A program made the translations under genes and the position numbers. A DNA stretch of 64,000 bases from an uncultured Actinomycetes bacterium (lineage in GTDB: Bacteria > Actinomycetota > Acidimicrobiia > Acidimicrobiales > RAAP-2): assembly GCA_903860745.1 (NCBI GenBank), contig CAIORQ010000092.1, positions 37,219 through 101,218 on the forward strand, written 5' to 3'. The notes under the pieces are model-generated. The model was not told the DNA's origin, did no database searches, and saw only the letters and a program-made list of their open reading frames with translations. Of this stretch, positions 42,551 through 50,403 are shown piece by piece; the first letter of the stretch is position 1; each line of letters opens with the position of its first letter.

Positions 42551-43195
42551 TCAGCCGAAGAGGAGCCGACGAGAGGTCGCGCAGACCGTCGAGCCGTCCT
42601 TGGCGGACTCCTGGGACACGATGAGGGTCCCCCAGCGCGCTCCCGGGGCGGGGAAGCGCAGGGTCGTGCTGAAGGGCGCGAGTTGGCTACCCCCGGCCAT
42701 CGCCGTCGTGGTGACCAGCGCGGCACGGCGGCCGTCGACGTAGAGGCGCACGTTGAGGACGCCCTCGAAGGCCTCGCCGGTGCCCACGAGTCGAAGCGGC
42801 GAGGCCACCGACGCCAGGGCGCGGGGCGAGGTCACGTCGATCCACGGCGTGGTGGAACTGAGGACCCACCACCCCGCGGCGGCGCTCGGGCGCACCACGT
42901 GGATGTTGGTGGCGATGCCGCGGGCGGAGGGCCGCACCGTGACCACGCCGCTACTCGCCCCCACCCGCGAGCTCACCGTGAGGGTCGGGTCCATGCCGAG
43001 ACGCGAGACGGCGAAGGAGCGGGCCGCGGCCACCGCGGAGGGGTAACCGGTACGGGCCGGCGCCAGTGGCCAGATGGCTCGCGACGTGGTGGCGACGTGA
43101 ACCGCCGTCGCGGCGTTCGTGGCGACGGGGGCGAGGGTGACGACACCGGCGACGAGGATGGCCGTCGCGCACAGGAGTGAACGAACACGCATCAT
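42551..43195 (-). CDS. Exported Gmad2-domain protein
   Basis: A 214-residue protein. After a signal peptide (LLCATAILVAGVVTLAPVATNA) and a linker, the C-terminal 90 residues form a Gmad2-type immunoglobulin-like domain: IDVTSPRALASVASPLRLVG, GEAFEGVLNVRLYVDG and IVSQESAKDGS. Gmad2 domains occur in spore-germination and cell-envelope proteins. The ATG follows a near-perfect AAGGAGGT ribosome site. It is divergent from an SDR gene across a 14-bp inverted repeat. Confidence 0.78.
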   Translation of the reverse strand: MMRVRSLLCATAILVAGVVTLAPVATNAATAVHVATTSRAIWPLAPARTGYPSAVAAARSFAVSRLGMDPTLTVSSRVGASSGVVTVRPSARGIATNIHVVRPSAAAGWWVLSSTTPWIDVTSPRALASVASPLRLVGTGEAFEGVLNVRLYVDGRRAALVTTTAMAGGSQLAPFSTTLRFPAPGARWGTLIVSQESAKDGSTVCATSRRLLFG

Positions 43196-43220
43196 GGGCA
43201 CCTCCTTATGAGGCTCATCA

Positions 43221-43285
43221 CCGTTCTATCGCGTCAGGGATGACCGGCGACAGGGTCCAGGGGCACGAACTACGCGATAGAACGG
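43221..43285. promoter_or_regulatory. Divergent 14-bp inverted repeat
   Basis: CCGTTCTATCGCGT (43221-43234) and ACGCGATAGAACGG (43272-43285) are perfect inverted copies 37 bp apart. Each points outward to one of the two divergent genes, 28-30 bp from its start. They could be mirror-image -10 regions (TAGAAC) read by the same sigma factor, or paired operators of one regulator; centres are 51 bp apart, about five helical turns. Confidence 0.6.
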
Positions 43286-43312
43286 AGCAGGAGCCTCGTC
43301 GAAGGAGAAGAG

Positions 43313-44233
43313 ATGACGGACGTCGCAGCAGTCGTGCCCCGGGGATGGAGCGCCGCCGACGTGGCGGACCTGGGAGGACGGCGCTTCTTGGTGACCGGCG
43401 CCACGAGCGGGATCGGTCGCGCGACCGCCACGATGCTGCGCCTGCTGGGCGCTCACGTCACCATCACCGCGCGCGACATGGACAAGGCCCGTGCGGTCCT
43501 CGCCGCGGGTGCTGCGCACGAGGCCCTGGAGATGGACCTGGCGGACCTGGCCAGCGTGCGGCGCTGCGCCGAGGCGATCATCGAGCCCTTCGACGCGGTG
43601 ATTTTGAACGCGGGGGTGATGTGGACGCCCTACCAGCTCACGGTCGACGGCTTCGAACTGCAGCTGGCGACCAATCACCTGGGCCACTTCGCCTTCGCCG
43701 GATTGCTCAAGGACCGGATCCGCCATCGGGTCGTCAGCGTGTCGAGCCTCTATCACCGCCGCGGCAGCTTCGGCGACGGGTCGCTCGAGGAGATCGAACG
43801 ACGCTGTCGCGGTCAGGTGCCCTACTCGTCGCGCGACGCCTACGGCGATTCCAAACTGGCCAACCTGCTCTTCACCGAGGAGCTCGAGCGCCGGCGTCTG
43901 ATGTGGGGGTGGCCCTTCATCGCGGTGGCCTCACATCCGGGATGGTCCCACACGAACCTGTTCTCGTCGACCGGCGCGGGTTGGTTGAGCAAGGCCTCGC
44001 GGCTCACCAGCGGTCTGCTGGCCCAGAGCGCCTCGCGCGGTGCCCTGCCCGTGCTGTGCGCCGCGACCTTCCCGGGGCTGTGCGGTGGCGAGTACTTCGG
44101 ACCTCGCGGGCCCGGGGAGTTGCGCGGTTCGCCGCGACTCGTCCACCCGGGGCCCCGGGCGCACGACCCGACCCTGGCGGCCAACCTCTGGCGGGTCTCG
44201 GAGGAACTCACCGGCGTCGTCTGGGAGGGGTGA
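43313..44233 (+). CDS. SDR-family protein, retinol dehydrogenase-like
   Basis: A 306-residue short-chain dehydrogenase. Cofactor motif TGATSGIG is near residue 28, NAGVM near 99, and the catalytic Ser and YxxxK are in SVSSLY and YGDSK. SHPGWSHTNLF is typical of the retinol dehydrogenase/WW-domain oxidoreductase-like group. Substrate unknown. AAGGAGAAG ribosome site before the ATG. Confidence 0.85.
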   Translation: MTDVAAVVPRGWSAADVADLGGRRFLVTGATSGIGRATATMLRLLGAHVTITARDMDKARAVLAAGAAHEALEMDLADLASVRRCAEAIIEPFDAVILNAGVMWTPYQLTVDGFELQLATNHLGHFAFAGLLKDRIRHRVVSVSSLYHRRGSFGDGSLEEIERRCRGQVPYSSRDAYGDSKLANLLFTEELERRRLMWGWPFIAVASHPGWSHTNLFSSTGAGWLSKASRLTSGLLAQSASRGALPVLCAATFPGLCGGEYFGPRGPGELRGSPRLVHPGPRAHDPTLAANLWRVSEELTGVVWEG

Positions 44234-44236
44234 GCG

Positions 44237-44911
44237 TCAGTGCGAACGGCGCGCGTGGCCGTGGGCCTTGCGGATCGCCTCGTTCATGACGTTCTCCTCG
44301 GGCACCTCGGGCAGCGCGGTGGGCGAGGTGCGCGAGACCGCGAGGCCGTCGAGGATGATCGTGAAGTAGCGCCGCCAGAGTTCGGGCGCCACGGTCGCGG
44401 TCATGTTGCCCACTGAACTGATCATCATCTCCATGATCGGGAAGTCTGCGGCGACGACGTCGCCGCGCAGACGGCCGTCGCGCTGGGCGCGCTCGACGAG
44501 CCGGGCGATGCACGGCGCAATGCGTCCCTTGGCGATCTCCAGGTTGGCTTCGGCGTAGGGGGAGCCCACGACGACGTCGCGCAGACCCCGATTGGCGCAC
44601 TGGCGCTCGAGGGCCTGGTCGAGGAACCAGACGAGGCCCTCCCACGAGTCCTCGTGCTCGGCCCCGGCGCGCGCGAGCCCGGCGATCTCGTCGATGGCGT
44701 CCTCGAAGAGCGCGGCGATGAGGGCGTCCTTGTCGGGGAAGCGGCGATAGACCGTGCCCACGCCCACTGCGGCGGCCGTCGCGACCTCGTCGAGGGTGGC
44801 GTCGAGTCCCCGTTCGGCGAAGACCCGCGCGGCGGCTGCGAGGATCTTCTCGCGGTTCCGTTCAGCGTCGGCCCGAAGGGGTCGTTCCTGGTGCTCTGCT
44901 TCAATGCTCAT
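44237..44911 (-). CDS. TetR-family transcriptional regulator
   Basis: A 224-residue repressor with the N-terminal TetR helix-turn-helix: NREKILAAAARVFAERGLDATLDEVA followed by GVGTVYRRFPDKDALIAALF. The C-terminal part is the ligand domain. It is divergent from a DHA2-type efflux pump and probably represses it. The ATG has GGGGAGGA upstream and a TACACT -10 box at 44930-44935. Confidence 0.9.
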   Translation of the reverse strand: MSIEAEHQERPLRADAERNREKILAAAARVFAERGLDATLDEVATAAAVGVGTVYRRFPDKDALIAALFEDAIDEIAGLARAGAEHEDSWEGLVWFLDQALERQCANRGLRDVVVGSPYAEANLEIAKGRIAPCIARLVERAQRDGRLRGDVVAADFPIMEMMISSVGNMTATVAPELWRRYFTIILDGLAVSRTSPTALPEVPEENVMNEAIRKAHGHARRSH

Positions 44912-44929
44912 GGCGGGGTCCTCCCCACC

Positions 44930-44935
44930 AGTGTA
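44930..44935 (-). promoter_or_regulatory. -10 box TACACT of the tetR gene
   Basis: TACACT on the minus strand, 18 nt before the ATG at 44911, with the ribosome site in the short leader. Confidence 0.35.
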
Positions 44936-44973
44936 CCCCCCGGTGACGTAAACGGAACGACTCTCTCCACATA

Positions 44974-44993
44974 CCGCTATAGTGAGTAAGCGG
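44974..44993. promoter_or_regulatory. Candidate TetR operator over the efflux-pump -10 box
   Basis: CCGCT and AGCGG arms flank ten bases that contain most of the -10-like TATAGT (44978-44983). A repressor bound here would cover the MFS promoter. The arms are only 5 bp, so support is modest. Confidence 0.35.
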
Positions 44994-45071
44994 AGCATCC
45001 AACTCCGGTTATCGTGGTCAAAAAGAACGTTCGTGGACGTCACGCAGTTGCAAGAGACAGGGGAAGCCCTC

Positions 45072-46538
45072 ATGAAGCCAGAGACCGAGCACGAGAGGGC
45101 GCACCGCCAGCGCTGGTTGATCCTGGGAGTCCTCAGCATCGCCCAGTTGATGGTCATCCTCGACGGCACCATCGTCAACATCGCGCTGCCCACGGCCCAG
45201 AAGGCCCTCGCCTTCTCCAACGCCGACCGTCAATGGGTGGTGACCGCCTACTCGCTGGCCTTCGGCAGCCTGCTCCTGCTGGGCGGCCGGGTCTCGGACT
45301 ACATCGGTCGCAAGAACGCGCTGATGATCGGCCTGGCCGGTTTCGCCGGGGCGTCGGCCTTCGGCGCCGCCGCGCAGAACTTCACCATGCTGGTGGTCGC
45401 CCGGACCATCCAGGGCATGTTCGGCGCCCTGTTGGCGCCCGCGGTGCTGGCCCTGTTGACCACGACCTTCATCGACCCCGACGAGCGTGGCAAGGCCTTC
45501 GCCATCTACGGCGCCGTCGCCGGTGCCGGCGGGGCCATCGGGCTCATCCTCGGGGGCGTCCTCACCACCTACGCCTCGTGGCGCTGGACCCTGCTGGTCA
45601 ACGTCATCATCGCGGCGGTGGCCATCGCGGGTGGCCTGACCCTGCTCAAGCACGACCGCGGCGAGGACCACGACCCCCTGGACCTCCAGGGCGTCTTCAG
45701 CGTCACGCTGGGCCTCTTCGCGCTGGTCTTCGGCTTCAGCCACGTGGAGACGACGTCGTGGCACAACCACTACACCATCGGCTCCTTCGTGGTCGCGGCG
45801 ATCCTGCTCGGGTACTTCTACCTCGTTCAGCGGCGCACCACCTACCCCCTGCTGCCGCTTCGCGTCGTCGCCGACCGCAACCGCGGGGGATCGCTGCTGG
45901 CCATGCTGGTGGCGGGTGTGGGCATGTTCGGCATGTTCCTCTTCCTGACCTACTTCATGCAGCTGACCCTGCACTTCTCGGCGGTGCGCACGGGTCTGGC
46001 CTTCTTGCCCATGATCTTCGGTCTGGTCATCACGGCGCAGATCTCCAACATCGTGCTGCTACCCAAGTTGGGACCGCGTCCGCTGATCCCCCTGGGCATG
46101 GCGATGGCCGGCGCGGGCCTCTTCTGGCTCTCGAACGTCACCATCCACTCGACCTACACCGGCGGCGTCTTGCTGCCGCTGATCGTGATCGGCCTGGCGA
46201 TGGGCTTCATCTTCGCCCCGTCCTTCAACACCGCCACGCTGGGCGTGGCGCCCCACGACGCGGGAGTGGCCTCGGCCCTCGTCAACACCTCCCAGCAGAT
46301 CGGCGGTTCGATCGGCACGGCGCTGCTCAACACCCTGGCCGCCAGCGCCGCGACCAGCTTCCTGGTCGGCAAGGCCCCCACGGCCCTCAACCAGGGCATG
46401 GCCGCGGTGCACAGCTACACGACCTGCTTCACCATCTCGGCCTGGGTCTTCCTGGGCGGCGCGGTCGCCACGGCGATCACGCTGCGCTCGGGGGCCCCGG
46501 TGCACGAGCCCGGCGAGCTCCCGGTGGTGGGCCACTAG
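45072..46538 (+). CDS. MFS efflux transporter, DHA2 (EmrB/QacA) type
   Basis: A 488-residue transporter with 14 predicted helices. IAQLMVILDGTIVNIALP in helix 1 is the DHA2 motif D1, GGRVSDYIGRKNALMIG is MFS motif A, and ARTIQGMFGALLAPAVLALL is motif C-like. It should export drugs or toxic metabolites by proton antiport. The ATG is preferred over an in-frame GTG at 44982, which lies inside the -10 region. The stop codon directly abuts the stop of the converging gene. Confidence 0.9.
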   Translation: MKPETEHERAHRQRWLILGVLSIAQLMVILDGTIVNIALPTAQKALAFSNADRQWVVTAYSLAFGSLLLLGGRVSDYIGRKNALMIGLAGFAGASAFGAAAQNFTMLVVARTIQGMFGALLAPAVLALLTTTFIDPDERGKAFAIYGAVAGAGGAIGLILGGVLTTYASWRWTLLVNVIIAAVAIAGGLTLLKHDRGEDHDPLDLQGVFSVTLGLFALVFGFSHVETTSWHNHYTIGSFVVAAILLGYFYLVQRRTTYPLLPLRVVADRNRGGSLLAMLVAGVGMFGMFLFLTYFMQLTLHFSAVRTGLAFLPMIFGLVITAQISNIVLLPKLGPRPLIPLGMAMAGAGLFWLSNVTIHSTYTGGVLLPLIVIGLAMGFIFAPSFNTATLGVAPHDAGVASALVNTSQQIGGSIGTALLNTLAASAATSFLVGKAPTALNQGMAAVHSYTTCFTISAWVFLGGAVATAITLRSGAPVHEPGELPVVGH

Positions 46539-47405
46539 CTAGAGGCGGAACCCCTTGATCATCGACGAGGCGCTGCGCGCACCCGCCAGGAACGGCAGGT
46601 GCAGCAGCGCCTCGGTCGTTCGCAGGAGGGAGTAGTGCGTGAAGGCCGTGCCCACGCGCAGCCCCCGGGGCACCGAGGGGGCCACCACGACGGTGGGCAC
46701 CCGGTTGAGGGAGGACCCGTCGTTCTCGTCGAAGGTGATGAACAGCGCCAGAGACCCGCTGCGGTACTGCGGGCTCGCCACGATGAGCGCCACGTAGCGC
46801 TTCAGCCACGCGTCGCCGCGCGACACCGGGCAGCTGTGCATGTCGTCGCAGACGTTGGGCACGATCAAGGTGAAGGCCGCCGACAGGTCGAGCGGGAGCG
46901 TCAGCGCCACGTCGTCCTTGGCGCAACTGGGCAGGTTGGTGAAGTAGACGGCGGGGTTGTGCCGGGCGGCGTAGTCGCCACTGGTGACGCGGTCGCAGGC
47001 CGCGGGCATCGACTCGGCGTAGGTGCGCCAGTCGCCGCGCAGCTGGGAGAAGAGGCTGGCGACGCGCAGGGGGTGGACGCTCGGCTCGCCGTCGTCGGTG
47101 ATGCCCTGCGTGGAACCGGTGGTGAGGGCGAGGTAGTTGGGCAGGCTCGGGTGCGAGACCGCCAGGTCGTCGGTGGCCAGGGCGCAGCGCCCGGCCAGCG
47201 AGTTCAGGTAGGGCGCCTGGGGCGAACCCACGACGGAGTAGCCGACGTTCTCGAGCACGATCCAGGCCACGCGGCTGACGTGGCTCGTCGTCGCCTCCCC
47301 GCAGGGCCCCCTCGCGGCGGTGGGGGTCGAAGCCGCGGTGGCGGGCACCGCCAGCGCGACGACGCTGACGATGACGAGGGGCACGATGCGACGTAGGTGA
47401 GGCAC
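46539..47405 (-). CDS. Secreted phosphoesterase-family protein
   Basis: A 288-residue exported protein with a signal peptide (RRIVPLVIVSVVALAVPATAA). The mature part has WIVLENVGYSVVGSPQAPYLNSL, SHPSLPNYLALTTGSTQGI and LFITFDENDGSS, matching the acid phosphatase/phospholipase C-like phosphoesterase family (PF04185). The metal-site residues around ENVGYS and FDEND are intact. It probably releases phosphate outside the cell. GTG start after GAGGGGAG; a TAGGGT box lies at 47455-47460. Confidence 0.82.
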   Translation of the reverse strand: MPHLRRIVPLVIVSVVALAVPATAASTPTAARGPCGEATTSHVSRVAWIVLENVGYSVVGSPQAPYLNSLAGRCALATDDLAVSHPSLPNYLALTTGSTQGITDDGEPSVHPLRVASLFSQLRGDWRTYAESMPAACDRVTSGDYAARHNPAVYFTNLPSCAKDDVALTLPLDLSAAFTLIVPNVCDDMHSCPVSRGDAWLKRYVALIVASPQYRSGSLALFITFDENDGSSLNRVPTVVVAPSVPRGLRVGTAFTHYSLLRTTEALLHLPFLAGARSASSMIKGFRL

Positions 47406-47488
47406 GCTGGCTCCCCTCAGGCGGCCGACCCCGGTGTTCGGAGGTACCGCGTCCACCCTAGGGTTTCTCGACTCGACTCGTCGGACGA

Positions 47489-48544
47489 CTAGCGGAAGCT
47501 CTCTTGGATCTTGGCGAGCACCGCCGAGCCGGGGCAGAGCTTCTCGAAGGGGACCTTGGCCAGGGCGACGTCGGGGGTGTTGTTGAGCTCGTGAACCTCG
47601 ATGGAGTCCTCGTTGAGGTAGAGCAGGCCCGTGGCCACCTCGCCGCGCTCGCGGTGCTCGCGGATGTAGTCCTCCACCTTCTGGCGGTCGCGCGGGTCGT
47701 AGCCCTCGGGCACCGAGCGAAAGCGCACCGTCGACCCGTCGTGCATGGTGATCTCCTTGGCGTCGTCCTTGGAGCGCGGCATCGCGATCTCCTGCTCCCA
47801 GGGGACGAAGTCGGTCTCGATCTCCTTGATCTCGTGCTCACGCATGAAGCGGTAGCTCTTGGTCGAGCCCTCGTGGTCGTTGAAGGTCACGCAGGGCGAG
47901 ATGACGTCGATGATCGCGAGGCCCCGGTGGGCGACCCCGGCCTTGAGCAGGGGGATGAGCTGCGCCTTGTCGCCCGAGAAGCTGCGCGCCAGGAAGGTCG
48001 CACCCATCGAGAGGCCCAGCAGGATGGGGTCGATGGGGGCCACCACGTTGGCGACGCCCCGCTTGGAACGGCTGCCGATGTCGGCCGAGGCCGAGAACTG
48101 GCCCTTGGTGAGGCCGTAGACGCCGTTGTTCTCCAGGACGTAGAGCATGTTGACGTTGCGGCGCATGAGGTGCGCGAGGTGACCCATGCCGATGGACAGC
48201 GAGTCGCCGTCTCCCGAGATGCCGATCATCGTCAGTTCGCGGTTGGCGGCGTTGGCGCCGGTGGCGATCGGCGCCATGCGTCCGTGGGCGGAGTTGAAGC
48301 CGTGGGCCCCGCGCACGAAGTAGGTCGGGGTCTTGGACGAGCAGCCGATGCCCGAGAGCTTCACGATGTCGCGCGGCGGCATCGAGATCTCGAAGAACAT
48401 CTGGGTGATCGCGGCCGTGACCGAGTCGTGGCCGCAGCCCGCGCACAGCGTGGACATCGCGCCCTCGTAGTCGCGCACGGTGAGGCCCAGCTCGTTCTTG
48501 GGCAGGACGGCCAGGGGGATGATCGGCTTGGTGGGTGATTTCAT
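47489..48544 (-). CDS. korB: 2-oxoacid:ferredoxin oxidoreductase, beta subunit
   Basis: A 351-residue TPP-binding subunit. MSTLCAGCGHDSVTAAITQ near residue 30 and GDGDSLSIGMGHLAHLMRRN near 110 (GDGD plus the later NNGVYGLTKGQ) are the thiamine diphosphate site of KorB/OorB. It works with KorA to turn 2-oxoglutarate or another 2-oxoacid into acyl-CoA and CO2 while reducing ferredoxin, or the reverse. The C-terminal 80 residues include VRFRSVPEGYDPRDR, usual for the actinobacterial type. ATG overlaps the korA stop by 4 bp. Confidence 0.93.
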   Translation of the reverse strand: MKSPTKPIIPLAVLPKNELGLTVRDYEGAMSTLCAGCGHDSVTAAITQMFFEISMPPRDIVKLSGIGCSSKTPTYFVRGAHGFNSAHGRMAPIATGANAANRELTMIGISGDGDSLSIGMGHLAHLMRRNVNMLYVLENNGVYGLTKGQFSASADIGSRSKRGVANVVAPIDPILLGLSMGATFLARSFSGDKAQLIPLLKAGVAHRGLAIIDVISPCVTFNDHEGSTKSYRFMREHEIKEIETDFVPWEQEIAMPRSKDDAKEITMHDGSTVRFRSVPEGYDPRDRQKVEDYIREHRERGEVATGLLYLNEDSIEVHELNNTPDVALAKVPFEKLCPGSAVLAKIQESFR

Positions 48545-50403
48545 CGGCTCTTCTCCAAAGTCTCGGTGACCGAGGTCACCACCTGGTGGGCGCTGAGGGG
48601 GAAGCCCCCGTAGTAGAGGACGGGGTGCATCTTCTCGATGGCGACACCGGTCTCGATCGAGATCAGCGAGCGCAGCTGGCCGTCGCGGTTCTGCTCGATG
48701 ACGAAGCAGTGCTCGTGCTCCTCGACGAAGCGGCGCACCTCCTCGACGAAGGGGAAGGCGCGCACGCGCATGAAGTCGGCGGCCACGCCCTGGTCACTCA
48801 GCAGGTCGGCGGCCTCGCGCACCGCGAGGTCGCAGCTGCCCAGCGTGATGAGGCCGACCGTCGCACCCTCGCGTCGAATGACCACCGGAGCGGGCACGTA
48901 GCTCGCCGCGGAGGCGTGCTTGTTCTTCAGGCGGTCGACGACCTCCTGGTACTCCGCGGGGATCTCGGTGTAGGTGCCGAACTTGTTGTGGCCCGAGCCC
49001 CGGATGAAGTAGGCGCCCTTCTCGTCCGAGCCGGGCACCGTGCGTGCGGCCACGAAGTTCTCGTCGGCGTTGGCGTAGCGGAAGAACTCGGCCATCTCGG
49101 CGAGGTCCTGGTCGTCGAGCACGGGCCCGCGGTCGGGCACGAAGTCGTCGTCCCAGGTGAGTTCGGGCACGACCCAGTCGTTCATGCCGATGTCGAGGTC
49201 CAGGAGAACGAAGACCGGGGTCTGGAAGCGCTCGGCGACGTCGAAGCTCTTGACCGCGAAGTCGAAGCACTCACCCGGGTTCGCCGGGAAGAGCAGGATG
49301 TGCTTGGTGTCGCCGTGGCTGGCGTAGGCGCACAGCAGGATGTCGGACTGCTGGGTGCGCGTGGGCATGCCCGTCGACGGGCCGGTGCGCTGCACGTCGA
49401 AGATGACCGCCGGGATCTCGGTGTAGTAGGCCAGACCGAGGAGTTCGCTCATCAGGGAGATCCCCGGGCCCGAGGTCGAGGTGAAGGTGCGCGCCCCGCT
49501 CCAGCCCGCCCCGAGCACCATGCCGATGGCGGCGATCTCGTCCTCGGCCTGCAGGATCAGGTAGTTGTTGCGGTAGGAGTCGGGGGCGCCGGGCACGGCG
49601 CCGTCGACCGGTTCGCGACGGAACTTCGCGCAGAAGGCGGCGAAGTTGTCCATCAGGGCGGTGGCCGGGGTGATGGGGTACCAGCCGGTGACCGTGGCGC
49701 CCGCGTACAGGCAGCCCAGGGCGCTGGCGGTGTTGCCGTCGATCAGGATCGAGTGGGTCGTCTCGTCCATGGGCGACACGTGGAACTCGAGGGGGCAGGT
49801 GAAGTGCTCCTGGGCGTAGTCGTAGCCGAGGCGAAGGGCCTTCTGGTTCGAGGCCAGGAGCTTCTCGTTGCGCGAGTAGGACTCGTCGAGCAGGGTCGCG
49901 ATGACCTCGAGGTCGATGTCGAGCAGCGCGACCAGCACGCCGGCGTAGGCGATGTTCTTCATCAGCACGCGCTCGCGCGGGGAGGTGAAGTTGTCCAGGC
50001 ACATCTTGGCGAGCGGGACGCCCAGGAAGGTCACGTCGTCGCGCAACATGTCCGGGTCGAGCGGCCAGGAGGAGTCGTAGAGCAGGTAGCCCCCCGGGGC
50101 CACGTCGGCGATGTCCTCGGCGTAGGTCTGGGAGTTCATCGCGACCATGAGGTTGTAGTCGAGGGCCCGCGCGGTGTAGCCGGACTTGTTGACGCGGATC
50201 TCGTACCAGGTCGGCAGGCCCTGGATGTTGGAGGGGAAGAGGTTCTTGCCCGAGACGGGGACCCCCATGCGGAAGATCGCCTGCATCAACAGCGAGTTGG
50301 CGCTGGCCGAGCCGGTGCCGTTCACGTTGGCCAGCTTCATGGCGAAGTCGTTGACCGCGGCGTGCACCGCTCGGGTCTCGTCGACGTTGGTGGTGGTCAT
50401 CAT
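48541..50403 (-). CDS. korA: 2-oxoacid:ferredoxin oxidoreductase, fused gamma-alpha subunit
   Basis: A 620-residue protein. The N-terminal gamma domain (GTGSASANSLLMQAIFRMG, then GLPTWYEIRVNKSGYTA) is joined to the alpha domain with GWYPITPATALMDNF near residue 238, QAEDEIAAIGMVLGAGWSGARTF near 280 and the C-terminal transketolase-like region. Fused gamma-alpha is the normal mycobacterial/actinobacterial KorA form. Two tandem ATG codons are possible starts; the first overlaps the upstream stop (TGATG), the second is better spaced from GAGGAG. Confidence 0.93.
   Translation of the reverse strand: MMTTTNVDETRAVHAAVNDFAMKLANVNGTGSASANSLLMQAIFRMGVPVSGKNLFPSNIQGLPTWYEIRVNKSGYTARALDYNLMVAMNSQTYAEDIADVAPGGYLLYDSSWPLDPDMLRDDVTFLGVPLAKMCLDNFTSPRERVLMKNIAYAGVLVALLDIDLEVIATLLDESYSRNEKLLASNQKALRLGYDYAQEHFTCPLEFHVSPMDETTHSILIDGNTASALGCLYAGATVTGWYPITPATALMDNFAAFCAKFRREPVDGAVPGAPDSYRNNYLILQAEDEIAAIGMVLGAGWSGARTFTSTSGPGISLMSELLGLAYYTEIPAVIFDVQRTGPSTGMPTRTQQSDILLCAYASHGDTKHILLFPANPGECFDFAVKSFDVAERFQTPVFVLLDLDIGMNDWVVPELTWDDDFVPDRGPVLDDQDLAEMAEFFRYANADENFVAARTVPGSDEKGAYFIRGSGHNKFGTYTEIPAEYQEVVDRLKNKHASAASYVPAPVVIRREGATVGLITLGSCDLAVREAADLLSDQGVAADFMRVRAFPFVEEVRRFVEEHEHCFVIEQNRDGQLRSLISIETGVAIEKMHPVLYYGGFPLSAHQVVTSVTETLEKSR

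Noticed and set aside
44982..45071. Starting the DHA2 transporter at GTG 44982
   Set aside because: It lies inside the probable -10 region and the added residues (SKRSIQLRLSWSKRTF) are not family-like. ATG 45072 has a ribosome site and the usual N-terminus.
48567..48582. Palindrome GGTGACCGAGGTCACC
   Set aside because: It lies within the korA coding sequence, and high-GC codon use makes such palindromes likely by chance.
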